Origin: Peromyscus leucopus
Taxonomy: Eukaryota > Chordata > Mammalia > Rodentia > Cricetidae
NCBI RefSeq assembly: GCF_004664715.2
Contig: NC_051068.1
Location: forward strand, 131,708,716-131,772,715
DNA: 64,000 nucleotides
Direction: 5' to 3'
Under the pieces are notes generated by a model, which saw only the letters and a program-made list of their open reading frames with translations, did not search any database and was not told where the DNA came from. Within the stretch, counting starts at the first letter, position 1. Every line of letters begins with the position of its first letter. Both the position numbers and the translations under genes were made by a program. Shown here piece after piece: positions 34,075 through 44,974 of this stretch.

Positions 34075-34600
34075 TGTGACGAGACTCTTCCTGGGGAGAT
34101 ACAACACACACATCTATTCACCCCAGATAGGGAGCCCATAACAGACCAACGTACAGATACGACAAAGTCCAACTTGGTGATCCAGTGAGTTTTATTAGGG
34201 TTACTTAACAGGAGTTTGGATGAGGGGTCACTTACAGGACAGAAATGCCTAAATGATACTTGGATCACCAAAGCCCGCCTAGAATGGGTGACAACTCACA
34301 AAAGCTGGGAACCTTGAGCACACTGGGCAGCCTACAAGCAGCTCACCATATTACAGAGTGTCCTTTCCAAGTGATTCAGTTGTTCTAAACCTCTTCTGGG
34401 TGGCCCAGCTTGCTTCTGCTTCTTCCTGTCAGTTAGTCTGGTCTGAGTCTTCTTTGCAGTTTGGCTTGTCTGAGTGTGACTCTCAGCAGTTTGGGCCTAG
34501 TGAATCTGGTCACCTTAGGAGACTTCCTGAACCTTTTGAGTTGTTTACCTTCTGTTTAAGGAGTTTGCTTGCAGGGTGGAATGTTTCACTCTCAAAGAAA
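34075..34600 (+). repeat. Rodent LTR-like repeat
   Basis: GATACGACAAAGTCCAACTT, GTGAGTTTTATTAGGGTTAC, GGGTGACAACTCACAAAAGC and AAGCAGCTCACCATATTACA form the order of a rodent LTR I recognise but cannot name. Confidence 0.55.
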
Positions 34601-34629
34601 AGACACACAACAAACATCTACTCTACTTT

Positions 34630-34765
34630 CAGCAATAAAAGGCAAGAACTAGAAGGATCTTTGAGAAGCTTGTCTAAATCTCCCCTAGAATGGGAAAAGA
34701 AAAACAGCAGCTTACAGATTCTCCCAAGGTTACACAGTTATACTGGACTTGTAGTTTCGAAAGCT
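34630..34765 (-). repeat. MIR-like fragment
   Basis: AACTAGAAGGATCTTTGAGA and GATTCTCCCAAGGTTACACA fit an old MIR/L3-type antisense pattern. Confidence 0.45.
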
Positions 34766-34769
34766 AAAT

Positions 34770-36550
34770 CCATATCAAGTGTGTGTACCTTCATGCGTGG
34801 TTCTCACCACAGCTCTGGAAGGAGTATACTGAGAGACATTCTGAAACTCATTAAAGAAATTAACCTAATGGAGGTTGAAGTTAAAGGTGTCTTAATTGGT
34901 TATTAAGTTTATTAAACCTAACTCTGCTAAAGACCCTCAGGGCATGCTCATATTAAAATATTTTACAGCCCTAACTTTAATTACTAAGTATGTGTGCCAG
35001 TCTGGAAAGATGGGTTTCTAACCAACTTGGCTGTCAATAAACATGAGCAAATACTTAACAGCTCCAAGCATAGGGCCTGCTCTTCTGGTATTGCTACCTG
35101 GTCTATCAGGGCCCTTAGTGAAAGTGATGAGGAGTGTCTCCAAGTCTATCGGATAAATGCACAAATAGGATCCGAGGAACCATTAGGGAAAAACACTAAC
35201 TTCTGATACATAGGAGAATAAGCTGATGATGATAGCATCGATTATTTATTCCTGGGAAGAATCACATAATGATTAGCAACTTGTTTATCCTGCTAACGAG
35301 TGTCTGGATGATGGGAAACAGTGCCCCACTTCCTGGCTTCTCTGGTCTTTTTTGTTCAAGCCTGTGTTCCTCATGGTTTCTTTTGCTCTCTTACCACAGC
35401 ACTTCTTAAAGAGCAGCTGTGAGTGTGCTCCAGATGGCTAATCTCCAGCAGCCCTGGTATTTCTGCAGATTAGTGGGCAGCTGCTAGGAGTCTGAAGCCA
35501 TGCTTTACGGGCCCGGCAATCTCATGCCCTTGTCTGTGTTGTGCCCCTGGCCTAGACTGCCATGCTCCTCTCTCCCAGCCTCTCGGCCTCACTTCTGCAT
35601 CAATGCCTGCATTTCCAAGTCATCTTCTCTGTGAGGTGTGCTTGGGGTTTTCAGCTTACATCCCCACCAACCTTCTTTCAACGCAGAACAGGGTTCCGTA
35701 AAGACAATGTCAGCATATATTTCACCTCTAAGCCAAAGAGACGGGTAACAGGTGGCATTTCACCCATATTGGGTAAGCGTACACTGTTGCTTCTTGGTCT
35801 CCTCGAATAACCCTGTTCATAGTTCCTCTCCTCTGGTCTACATCTCTGTCTTAATTCCCGGATTTCACCTCTGCTCTCATTCCTACTCTGGAGCCCTGAA
35901 GGGCCGTTTAACCAGAGGGAGCTTTGCCTTCAGGGTCTTTCTATTCACCCTCTAGGGTATTTGCTAAGCATTGCTCTTTGGGGTTATGGTTAGGGTTCCA
36001 GCTGTGTTCCATGGCATCTTGGTACCACCTTGGCCATCTACCCTGGCCACAGGCAGCTACTAGATGTCATTGTTAGACTACCCCTGCACATCCGCAGTCT
36101 TCGGCCTTTGCTTAAGTTTGGCCCTCACGTGTTAATCCAGCAAATCCCCATCACTTCTTCCGTGTCTGTCACTACTTTTACTCCGTCGTTAAATGAAATG
36201 GTTACCACTTTCCCTTTAGAAACTCTTCATCTGGTATTGCCTCGCTGGACTCAGTTCTGGCTTCTCTTTCCACCTCTCGGTATTCGTTACACTGGTAGTT
36301 TCTTACAGTTCAGTTTCACTCGGCATTTTGGTCAGTGGTGCTTTTTGTTTTGTTCGCTTTTCTCTTTTTCTTTATTTCTTATTTTGGGGGGGGGGCGGTG
36401 GTGGTGGTGGTCTGTCTTGCTTCTCCGGCAAATGAACAGCAACCTCGAAGCCAGGAGCCGTCGACAGTGCTGTATTCCCCTCTCGGCCTAGCACAACACT
36501 TCCTGAGGAAACTTTTCACAGAAACAAACAAACAAACAAAACCCAACTCT
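34770..36550. other. No gene seen
   Basis: The 153-codon frame at 36030-36491 and its neighbours lack any recognisable domain. GGGGGGGGGGCGGTGGTGG near 36386 is a low-complexity run. Confidence 0.35.
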
Positions 36551-36554
36551 TCAG

Positions 36555-36750
36555 TTGAGGGGTGGAGAGAAAGCTCAGAGGTTGAGAGCACTGGCTGCTC
36601 TTCTGGAGTCCCTGAGTTGAATTCCCAGCAACCACATGGTGGCTCACAGCCATCTGTCATGGGACCTAAGGCCCTCTTCTGTCATGCAGGCACACATGCA
36701 AATAGAGCACTCATATTCATAAACAAGTAAATCTTTTTTTTTAAAAAAAA
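36555..36750 (+). repeat. B2-type SINE
   Basis: GGTGGAGAGAAAGCTCAGAG head, GAGTTGAATTCCCAGCAACC B-box region, AGTAAATCTTTTTTTT end. Confidence 0.88.
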
Positions 36751-36934
36751 TCTCTTCAGCTGAAAAGGAGCTCAAGGAACAAGGAGAGGAAGCGAATGGT
36801 TGCCTGTGTGGTGGGAGGGACTTCTGGAATTCTCCATCATCGCTTCCTCTACTTGTTCTTTCTTACAGGCATACTGTCTAGCCACCATGGGCGTGGTAGA
36901 CTCATGGAATCTGCCATCAAGAAATTGGAGAAAT

Positions 36935-37150
36935 TTGGTGCTGGGGTGTAGTGCAGTGTGTTAAATGCTTGCCTGGCATGCACAAAGCCCTGGGCTTGGC
37001 CTTGCAAATCAGGTGTCGTGGTACACACAGGGGCTTCCAGTGCTTGGGAGGTAAAGGTACAAAGACTGGAAGTTCAAGGCTGTGCTTGTTTAGATGTAGC
37101 AAGTTTGAGGATAGCCTGTGATACATGAGACATTGCCTAAAGAAAACAAC
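36935..37150 (+). repeat. B4 SINE (ID head plus B1 tail)
   Basis: GGTGCTGGGGTGTAGTGCAG and GCTTGCCTGGCATGCACAAA are the ID-like head. GTGCTTGGGAGGTAAAGG and GATACATGAGACATTGCCT are the B1-like tail. The fused structure is B4. Confidence 0.75.
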
Positions 37151-37336
37151 AAGAGATTTAATGCTTTAATTGCACCAAATATGTTTATTCACCACGCACA
37201 AAAGAAATACGGAATAATTTTGGCCTCAAGTTAAGGAAATTAAGAATAAAGGAAGAGAAGTGGATGGTAAAGGGGTACTAGCAGGAAGGGAGGTCATTTC
37301 TAGGAGATAAAGAATGCCCAGAGCTTAACCCAACTC

Positions 37337-37899
37337 TTTTTTTTTTCTTTTTTCTTTATCAAGAAATTTCTATTCATTTTACATACCAACCACAGGTCCC
37401 CCTATCATCCCTCCTCCCGCTCCCCCCACCCCCACAGCTTTTCTCCCCAACCCACCCCTCATCTCCTCCTCTGAAAAGGTAAGTTCTTCCATGGGGAGTC
37501 CAAAAAGCCTGGTACATTCAGTTGAGGCAGGTCCAAGCCCCTACCCCTGCATCAAGGCTGTGCAAGGTATCCCAGCATAAGTAATGGGCTTCAAAAAGCC
37601 AGTTCATGCACCAGGGATAGATCCTGGTCCCACTACCAGGGGCCCCTGAAACAGACCAAGCTCTAAAACTGTCTTGCTTATGCAGAGGGCCTAGTCCAGT
37701 CCCATGGATGTTCCACAGCTGTTGGTCTAAAGTTCATGAGTTCCCACTAGTTTGGTTTGGTTGTGTCTATAGGTTTCCCCATCATGATCTTGATGCTCCT
37801 TGCTCATAGAATCCCTCTTCCTTCTCTTTGACTGGACTCCTGGAGCTCAGCATGGTGCTTGGCTATGGATCTCTATATCTGCTTCCATCAGTTACTGGA
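37337..37899 (-). mobile_element. L1 3' UTR with poly(A), antisense segment
   Basis: Poly-T at the left is the L1 poly(A). The text then reads as antisense of the known rodent L1 3' UTR: CATACCAACCACAGGTCCCC, CAGTTGAGGCAGGTCCAAGC, TTCATGAGTTCCCACTAGTT style blocks and GCTTCCATCAGTTACTGGA. It ends at the junction 37899/37900, where orientation flips. Confidence 0.8.
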
Positions 37900-38233
37900 A
37901 GCTAGCTAACAAGGAGGACCCTAAAAGGCATGCATGGATCACCCTGGGAAGGGGAAATAGATGAGCTCTCCTGAGCAAGCTGGGGGTGGGGGGCAATAGA
38001 GGGTAGGAGATGAGGGATGAGAACATAAGGGAATGGGATGGTCGAGCTGAAACAGGGACAGAGTGGGAGAGCAATGAAAGGTATCTTGATAGAGAGAGAC
38101 ATCATGGGGATAGGGAAGTTCCAAGGAATCCACAAGGATGACCCCAGCTTAAACTACTAGCAAAAGTGGAGGTAAGCCTGAGCTGGCTTACCCCAGTAAT
38201 CAGAGTAGTGAATATCCTGTCATCATAGAGCCT
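37900..38233 (+). mobile_element. Inverted 5' segment of the same L1
   Basis: AGCTAGCTAACAAGGAGGAC, CTGGGAAGGGGAAATAGATG, GAATCCACAAGGATGACCCC and TCATCATAGAGCCT are sense L1 3' UTR, upstream of the piece at 37337-37899. The end (AGAGCCT) and the start of the other piece (CCAGTAACTG) are adjacent in a normal L1, apart from a few bases. This is the expected product of twin priming. Confidence 0.72.
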
Positions 38234-38261
38234 ACCCTGATTCTTTTATGACAACTTCAAA

Positions 38262-38453
38262 CTATAGCTCAATCCATTCCCCTTCTACACCCGAGAGGAT
38301 GGGTCAGAACTGCCCATCACTAACAAATATAGCTCAGCCCATTCGTCTTCTACACCTAAGAGGGTGGGTCAGAACTGCCCATCACTAACAAATATAGCTC
38401 AGCCCATTGCTCTTCTACACCTGAAAGGATGGGTCAGAACTGCCCATCACTAA
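38262..38453. repeat. 65-bp tandem repeat, three copies
   Basis: TATAGCTCA starts at 38263, 38328 and 38393, an exact 65-bp period. Each unit has CTTCTACACC and GGGTCAGAACTGCCCATCAC. It lies just beyond the right end of the L1. Confidence 0.95.
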
Positions 38454-38459
38454 GTGAAG

Positions 38460-39660
38460 CACACTGTTATTCTCTTTCCCATTCTTCTGGGCCATCCTGT
38501 TCCTCAGTCTTGAACTTGTAGGAGCTTCCTTCCCTGGATGAGTAATAACTTCCTGTTGTGTAAAATCATCCCATCTTTTCAAAGGCTAAGTGCATCTTTG
38601 TAGGTGGTCAGTATGTTGTTGTGACTATTACCTAAAGAAATGGTCACAATATAGTTCTTTGAGACATGAAAGCAGTGAAATGTTGTCTTAAAGTCACACA
38701 AATATATACTTGTATCCATATCCAGGCATTTATAAAATACATAGATTTATGTATATACACATTTAGACTCTATAAAACAAGGTCCTGTAATTTTCTGAAA
38801 TTACATAAATCCCTGTGCGTGCCCAACATGACAGCATGATAGGGAAGGAATTGGGGCCCTTATGCTATCATATCTCACTGGACAAGCACAAGTCAGGAGG
38901 TACACTGGAGGCTGCTCTTTCTGGGAACGGCCCAGCACTTACAACTAACCCTGAGATCAACACCGTCAGTGAGATGAGTTCCAGGACTTCATGGCAGAGC
39001 ATCACAGAAATTCAAGAGCATATCAAAGCATTCGTCACTCTGGTGGCAGGAAATAAGCTAAAAGAATTCAGAGAATTGCAATCACACATAATAGTGTTAT
39101 CGTAGGGGATTTCAGAATTTGAGTTATGTACACATAGGCTCTTCTTATTAAATAAGTTCCTCTGGCAGGTACTGCTTATGAGCCCTCAAGTGAGAAGGGT
39201 CTGGACAGAATCAACAGTGCTCACAAGCTCTCAAGGAAAAGGGGTTCTGGATAGAATCAGCCAGGAACCAGGTCCATAGGGTTGGACAAATGCTATACAG
39301 TGTAAGCCATGGAATTACAGCTAGAGTGGGTGAAAGCCAATCCTGAGCAAGAAGGACAGTTTGGGCAGCGTTGCTCTTAGGGATTCCCCACCCTGGAATG
39401 TAAGAATGTAGCTCTATTATGATGGACAATGCAATCGCTGAAGTCTCTGCATGAGCATTCTGTGACCACAGACTTGCACCCTTCCTTGTCTTTGAGAGCA
39501 CAGGGTACGTCTCAGAGGTAGGGAGAACTCTACTTCTCACCAAACTTCCAACTGCCAGAAGGATCAACCCTTTTGGCTGCAGCCCTTTTGGCCGTGGGCA
39601 GAGACCATACTTCCAGAAGATGGCAGATAAACAGAATCACAAAGGGACTTTAAAAACAGT
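38460..39660. other. No gene seen
   Basis: Plain sequence. The 96-codon frame at 38815-39105 shows no known domain. Confidence 0.4.
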
Positions 39661-39665
39661 GTCTT

Positions 39666-39808
39666 TCCAACCATGGTAGTACATGCTTGTAACCCTAACA
39701 GGAGAAAGGAGACCGGTTGTGAACTTGAGGATAGCTCAAGCTGTACAGTAACTACTAGCCTAGCTAGGGCTGCATATAAAAGACTCTGTCTCCAAAATAA
39801 AAAATAAA
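39666..39808 (+). repeat. Diverged B1-like SINE
   Basis: CATGGTAGTACATGCTTGTA, GAACTTGAGGATAGC and AAAGACTCTGTCTCCAAAAT keep B1 order. Confidence 0.6.
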
Positions 39809-39898
39809 TCTTCACAGATTTTTAGCCCCACCATCCAAAAGATGTTCTTCATATGTCTGGGGTGGAGGCCAGCACTTCAACTTTTTTTAAAAAGCAGT

Positions 39899-40035
39899 GA
39901 CCTGGGGAGATAGTAAAGTGTGTGTTGCGTAAACATGAGGTCCTGAATTCCGTCCCCAGAATCCAGGTTAGAAGAAGTGCTCTTTTCTAATCCCATTGCT
40001 GGGGAGGCAGAAGCAGATGGATACTGAGATCTAAT
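39899..40035 (+). repeat. B4-like SINE
   Basis: CTGGGGAGATAGTAAAGTGT, GAGGTCCTGAATTCCGTCCC and TGGGGAGGCAGAAGCAGATG form an ID-like head joined to a B1-like part, truncated. Confidence 0.65.
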
Positions 40036-40092
40036 TTATAAAACTAGATCTGGATGGATGTAAATCACTCATCTAGTCCAAATCAAAATTTT

Positions 40093-40139
40093 CCCTCTGA
40101 GCAAGAGGGATATATATATTGCCCTTAGGGGCAATATAT
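40093..40139. other. Two adjacent perfect stem-loops
   Basis: Stem 1: CCCTCT / AGAGGG with loop GAGCA (40093-40109). Stem 2: ATATATTGCCC / GGGCAATATAT, 11 bp, loop TTAG (40114-40139). No repeat family or gene was recognised here. Confidence 0.8.
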
Positions 40140-40510
40140 CTTCCCCAACTTCCCTCTCTCTTAGCAGTCTAGGCCCGAGTATTTAGAGCTTCATAAATAG
40201 TACCAAATTAAAACGTTTAGCAAAGACGCAGAGCAGCAGCCAGCCACCTTTCCTGAAGCTGAAGCAAGAGGCATAAAAGCACTGTTCTAAGTCTCAGTGT
40301 CAACTCTGCACAGTGGTTATTGTGATTGACTCCATTTTAATGAAACAGCAAACACAGAAGAGAGCTCTCTACTTCTGCAGCCAAGAGCAGGCCATCAGGT
40401 GCAAGACTCCTGTCTTCAAAGCCTTACATGACGACACCACGCGACACTGTGGAAAGATGACCTGGTTGCCATGCACACATGGTGCACAGGACTGTGTGGC
40501 TTGGAGAAGC

Positions 40511-40552
40511 CTGGAGAGGTGTCACTCATGTGACTCTCAGACACCTCTCCAG
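40511..40552. other. 13-bp perfect inverted repeat, 16-nt loop
   Basis: CTGGAGAGGTGTC at 40511-40523 and GACACCTCTCCAG at 40540-40552 are exact reverse complements. Confidence 0.9.
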
Positions 40553-40559
40553 TGTCTCA

Positions 40560-41480
40560 CTTTAAAGAAGGATTCCTCAGGGGTAAAATGAGGAGATACA
40601 GACCAGATTTGAAAGTCTTACTTTGGAATTCCCCCAATTGCATAATTATGTTATCAGATGATAACTCACATGGTTACCAAACATTTAAAAGAACTAGAAC
40701 AAATTATCTCATGAAAAGATGTTTCAACTCTTTATTTATAGAATTTCCTTTAATCAGTCTAAGAAAAGTAATGGAAAAAAATGAACAAAAGTAATAAAAT
40801 AACATTGCACTTATTTTTAGGGGATCAGTACAGAAGTGATATTAGCAGTATCCATATAAATCAGACCTTTTTACATGTAAATTCAGATAAATGTGCTTTT
40901 TGCTCCGATATTGTTTGATAGAAAATAGTGTGTAATTTTAATAAATGAGATGCAAAGAAAGTTACAATCTTAGAAAATCAGTGGGTGTTAGGAAATGATG
41001 ACAAGATCTCAATTATTCCTAAACATCCTCATCAACACTAAGAAATTCTAGGGGTGGGGAATTGTCCTTCCTTTTTCCTGCTGTCCTTACTCAGGGCTTT
41101 GCATCAGTTGGGCCAACAGTCTATCTCCAGGCCATTCTCCAGCCCCGGTTCTAGTTCCTAATGATGCAAAAACTATGAAGCATGGTCCCAGACCCAGATG
41201 CTTATGGTCTTATTCGGAAAACAGACTTCACATGAGAACATCAAGTAATAAACCATCGACAAACATTGTATCCAATCTATCTGTTCAACTATTTCTCTGA
41301 TTCTGACCTAGTATTGAAAAGCAGAGATAGAAAACTTACCAAGCTAATGCCGGAAGCATAATTCAGTCAGTTTAGTGGGTCTTCAAAGAAAACTTCAAAG
41401 AGAGAAATAATTTATTCATAAATGATCAGAGAGTTTTTTTTTCCACAGCAACTTCTTGTAGTGACTATCTGGACTTTTAA
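40560..41480. other. No gene seen
   Basis: Plain AT-rich sequence. Confidence 0.4.
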
Positions 41481-41485
41481 ACTTT

Positions 41486-41644
41486 TTGTTTTGTTTTGTT
41501 TTATCTGAGATAGGGTTTCTCTGTATTGCCCTGGCTGTCCTGGAACTCGCTCTGTCAATCAGACTGGCCTCAAACTCACAGAGATCCACCTGCCTCTGCC
41601 TCCTGAGTGCTGGGACTAAAAGATGTGTGCCACCACTCCTGGCT
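41486..41644 (-). repeat. B1 SINE
   Basis: TTTTGTTTTGTTTT tail, GATAGGGTTTCTCTGTATTG, TGCCTCTGCCTCCTGAGTGC and CCTGGC end. Confidence 0.92.
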
Positions 41645-41659
41645 TAGGATTTTTAAACT

Positions 41660-42012
41660 TCCAAAAGCAGTGTGTAAGTGTGTGAGCACGCAGAGGAGTG
41701 GTGCATGCTTTCATGCACGTGAGTGTGCGGTATATGCCTGTGTGTGCACATGTATGTTTGAGGACACTTGCTCATGTGTGTGTATGTGGAGGCTATCTTA
41801 TTTTTGAGAAAGAGTCTCTCAGTGATCCTGGGTTTTGCCATTTTGACTGGATTGGCCCACTCCCCCAGCATCCACCCATTTCCAACCTTCAGAACTGAGA
41901 TTAGAGGCGTATATTGCCATGCTCAGCCTCTTACATCCGTGAAGGTGATCCACGCTCAGGTCCTCACGCGTATGTAGCAAGCACTGAACCCACTGGGCCA
42001 TCTCTGCATCCC
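41660..42012 (-). repeat. GT-rich stretch and B4-like SINE
   Basis: GT/GC-rich text (41665-41790), then AGTCTCTCAGTGATCCTGGG through TGAACCCACTGGGCCATCTC, the antisense head of a rodent SINE. Confidence 0.55.
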
Positions 42013-42014
42013 CG

Positions 42015-42470
42015 TCAATAGAATCGATTAGTTTGTAGTCTTACCTCCATCTCAATGCCCACATTGATATTACTGCCTTAAAGACGATAGAATGGGGGCC
42101 TTAGCAGGTTGGCTCACGTAGGATGGCAGGTGGACTTTACTGTTGGCTGGGAGTGCAAATGTGGTCATCTGCACTGTGAGCAGAAATGCTGCATGTTGTT
42201 TCCAAGCAGAAGCTTGAAGAACCTGGCTAGCTGTGCTTCCCCCTGCCACAAAAGCAGTGGTCCAAGTGGGTCCTGGAGCATAGACCACGCAGAGTAGAGA
42301 CACTTACAATCCACGATGAATGTGTGGCATAAAAGAGGAGCAAAGATGAGCTACTGACGTTTTTAGATCGTTTCTGCAATAAAGCCTACAGTCTCCTGAC
42401 TTGATGCTCATGATAAATGGCAAAAAAAAAAAAATTTAAAGAAAGAAAAGAAAAAAGATTCAACCCTGCC
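42015..42470. other. No gene seen
   Basis: Plain sequence. Confidence 0.4.
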
Positions 42471-42479
42471 TTCTAAATT

Positions 42480-42556
42480 TCTAAGGCTTTGGCATTGAAT
42501 AAAGGTGCTTGGCTCGGTGTAGGCACTCCATAAACATTTGTCGGAGGAAGGAATGC
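42480..42556 (+). repeat. L2 3' end
   Basis: GCTTGGCTCGGTGTAGGCAC then TCCATAAACATTTGTCGGAG and GAAGGAATG match the sense L2 terminus. Confidence 0.65.
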
Positions 42557-42924
42557 ATGGTTGCTGCCCAGAATTGAACATAATATTTCAGATGTGATTT
42601 GATACACACAAGAGGCACCAGGACTACAAATACTCTTTTACACCGAACATCTGTTAACTAAGGCTTAGAGCGCATTGCTTTTTGAAAACCGTACTGATTT
42701 CTTTGACAACAATGGCAACGGAATTATTGTCTCCTTAACATGTGCAAAAGTGGGGGCTGGGGGTGGGGTGGGGGGCATGTCATGGTGATACAAAAATAAA
42801 AGATGAAAACAATTGCTTTATAGTTGTTCATGATTTCATGAGTGAGGGTCAAACATTCAGTCAGCTGTGTCAACGCAATGACCACAGGTTGAAGAGTGGT
42901 TGGATTTTTTTGTTTTTGTTTTTT

Positions 42925-43081
42925 GTTTTTATGTTTTTCTTTTTTTTTGGTACAGGGTTTCTCTGTGTAGCCCTTGCTGTCCCAGAACTTACTCTGTAGA
43001 CCAGGCTGGCCTTGAACTCAAAGATTCACCTGCCTCTGTCTCCCAAGTGCTGGGATTAAAGGCTTGTGCCACCATGCCGGC
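42925..43081 (-). repeat. B1 SINE
   Basis: Antisense B1 with T-rich tail, CAGGGTTTCTCTGTGTAGCC and TGCCACCATGCCGGC end. GAAGAGTG flanks both sides (about 42891 and 43084), probably the core of the target duplication. Confidence 0.92.
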
Positions 43082-43222
43082 TGGAAGAGTGTTTCAGGAA
43101 ATGTATTGAGTATGGAAGTAGGAGCCATAGCCTTCAGTCACTCACTCCACACTCCACAAATACATGTTGAAAATCAACAATGAGTTGACCACTCTATTCG
43201 CTTCCACAGACTCACATGTACA

Positions 43223-43224
<2 letters not shown>

Positions 43225-43261
<37 letters not shown>
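43225..43261. repeat. (CA)n microsatellite
   Basis: About 18 CA units. Confidence 0.96.
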
Positions 43262-43262
<1 letters not shown>

Positions 43263-43467
43263 CACAGGTTAGGAGAGACAGATGGTTAATGAGGTGTTAC
43301 AAAAAGGAATAAGAACTGTAAAGCTAAGCTCAGAAAGCTATGGCCAGTGGGTAAAGAACGTGAGAGTAACCTAACTTCATCAGGGAAGGGTTAGATCTTT
43401 AAACAGTGGAGAGTGTTCATGGATGAAGAAAGGGAGAGGACATAATGGCAGGGAGAAGTACATTGGC

Positions 43468-43830
43468 TTAGTCACCTCTGGCTGCCATAACCAAAGACCA
43501 CAGAAGTTGATGAAATCATAGAAATGTGCGGCTTTACAGTTTTGTAGGCTCAGAGTTTTATATTAGTAGCAAACCATCATGGTGGGTTTGGGTGAGAGCT
43601 CTTTTCTTGGCTTCCAGGCAGCTGTTTTCTTATTGCATCCTTACGTGATGCACCTGGCATGTGGGGGAATTCATTTCTTATAAGGCCACTCATCACATCA
43701 AATTCCTCCACCCTTATGACCTCATTTCACCATAATTACCTTGAATGATCTCCAAATACAATCACACTGAGGTTTAGGCCTTCAACATATGAATTTGGGG
43801 GAGACCCAAACATTCATTCCATACAAAATA
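43468..43830 (+). repeat. Ancient MaLR-type LTR
   Basis: GGCTGCCATAACCAAAGACC, TTATAAGGCCACTCATCACA, CCTTATGACCTCATTTCACC and TTCAACATATGAATTTGGGG match a eutherian-wide repeat seen in human as well. Confidence 0.65.
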
Positions 43831-43839
43831 AAACAAAAT

Positions 43840-44590
43840 TCAAGGGTTGATGGAGAAAGAAAGCGGAAAGATAGAAAGGACAGAGTGTAAAAGAGTTTCT
43901 GAGCCCTGCAATCTGTTTGCAGTGATTCCCAGATGCTATAGAATACTACACATAGCCAGCAGAGTTCCTTATTGCCATATCTGTGCCCCATATTTCCTGC
44001 CCACCCCCACCACTTTGTATCTAGAGATTAACCATTCAGTTTGTGCCAATAAATATATTGTGTCTGGAAATTTAAAAATGGGAGGGACCCACACTCAGAT
44101 TCTTTTTAGTTGAGTGATATTAACAAGGATCCCACAGAGAGAAAGCCACCCCAGATAGTGCACAATCAGCACAGTATAGCTGGGGGACCTTTCTGCTGCT
44201 GGCGTCTTTGTCTCTTTCCTGATTCAGGTTCTCAGCACTTGGTTATTCAATTTTCCCTTCAACCCCAAGAACTTCTCCAGTGTCTTTCCAATAAAGATGC
44301 CTTCTTTTTCACCAGAGTTCACTACAGGTAGCTTTTTTTTTCATTCCTTGCAAACAAAGGAAGTTGCACTATTTGGAACTTTTAGAGGATGCTAATGTGT
44401 GTATGGATTCCACCTTCCAAGCAATGTATGATTGCTGAAGTTTCTGAAGAGAGAACTAGTGTAAGACTCTAGCTTTGCAATCATCCTTTTGTTGTTGGGA
44501 AGAGGGGTAGATTAGAGAAATAACAGCTTTCTTAGAAGACTGTTACAACATTATATATTATAAGCATATAATATTATAAGCAAGAAATAA
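43840..44590. other. No gene seen
   Basis: Plain sequence; no supported exon. Confidence 0.4.
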
Positions 44591-44596
44591 TAAAGT

Positions 44597-44697
44597 TGGA
44601 GCCAAGCATGGGAGTGTACCTGTAATCCCAGAACTGGGGAGTCTGAGGCAAGAGGATTTAAAGTTTAAAGTCTGTCAAAAATGAAACAACACCAAAC
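44597..44697 (+). repeat. Diverged B1-like SINE
   Basis: CCAAGCATGGGAGTGTACCT, GTAATCCCAGAACTGGGGAG and TCTGAGGCAAGAGGATT keep B1 order. Confidence 0.65.
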
Positions 44698-44698
44698 T

Positions 44699-44701
<3 letters not shown>

Positions 44702-44761
<60 letters not shown>

Positions 44762-44772
44762 AGAGAAGAGAA
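44702..44772. repeat. (GA)n microsatellite
   Basis: Pure GA to 44757, then GAAGA mixtures, growing from the tail of the preceding SINE. Confidence 0.96.
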
Positions 44773-44852
44773 TACGAGGTCAGAAGGAGTAGAAAGGGAG
44801 TAAGTCTCAGAACTACAAAGAAAGAGACAAATTCAGCAAGGACTTAATCAAA

Positions 44853-44968
44853 TGAACAGGTGTGACGGCTCACACCTTCAAAGCACTAGGGAAGCAGAGG
44901 CAGGCAGAGCTCTCTGAATTTAAGACCAGCTTGGTCCACATAGTGAGAACTTGTCTCAAAACAGAAAC
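44853..44968 (+). repeat. B1-like SINE
   Basis: CGGCTCACACCTTCAAAGCA, GGGAAGCAGAGGCAGGCAGA and AGAACTTGTCTCAAAACAG. Confidence 0.75.
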
Positions 44969-44974
44969 AATACA

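Noticed and set aside
34358..34906. 182-codon frame as a gene
   Set aside because: It starts inside an LTR-like repeat and crosses a MIR-like fragment.
36030..36491. 153-codon frame as a gene
   Set aside because: Unrecognised, ends in a poly-G/GGT run, no conserved motif visible.
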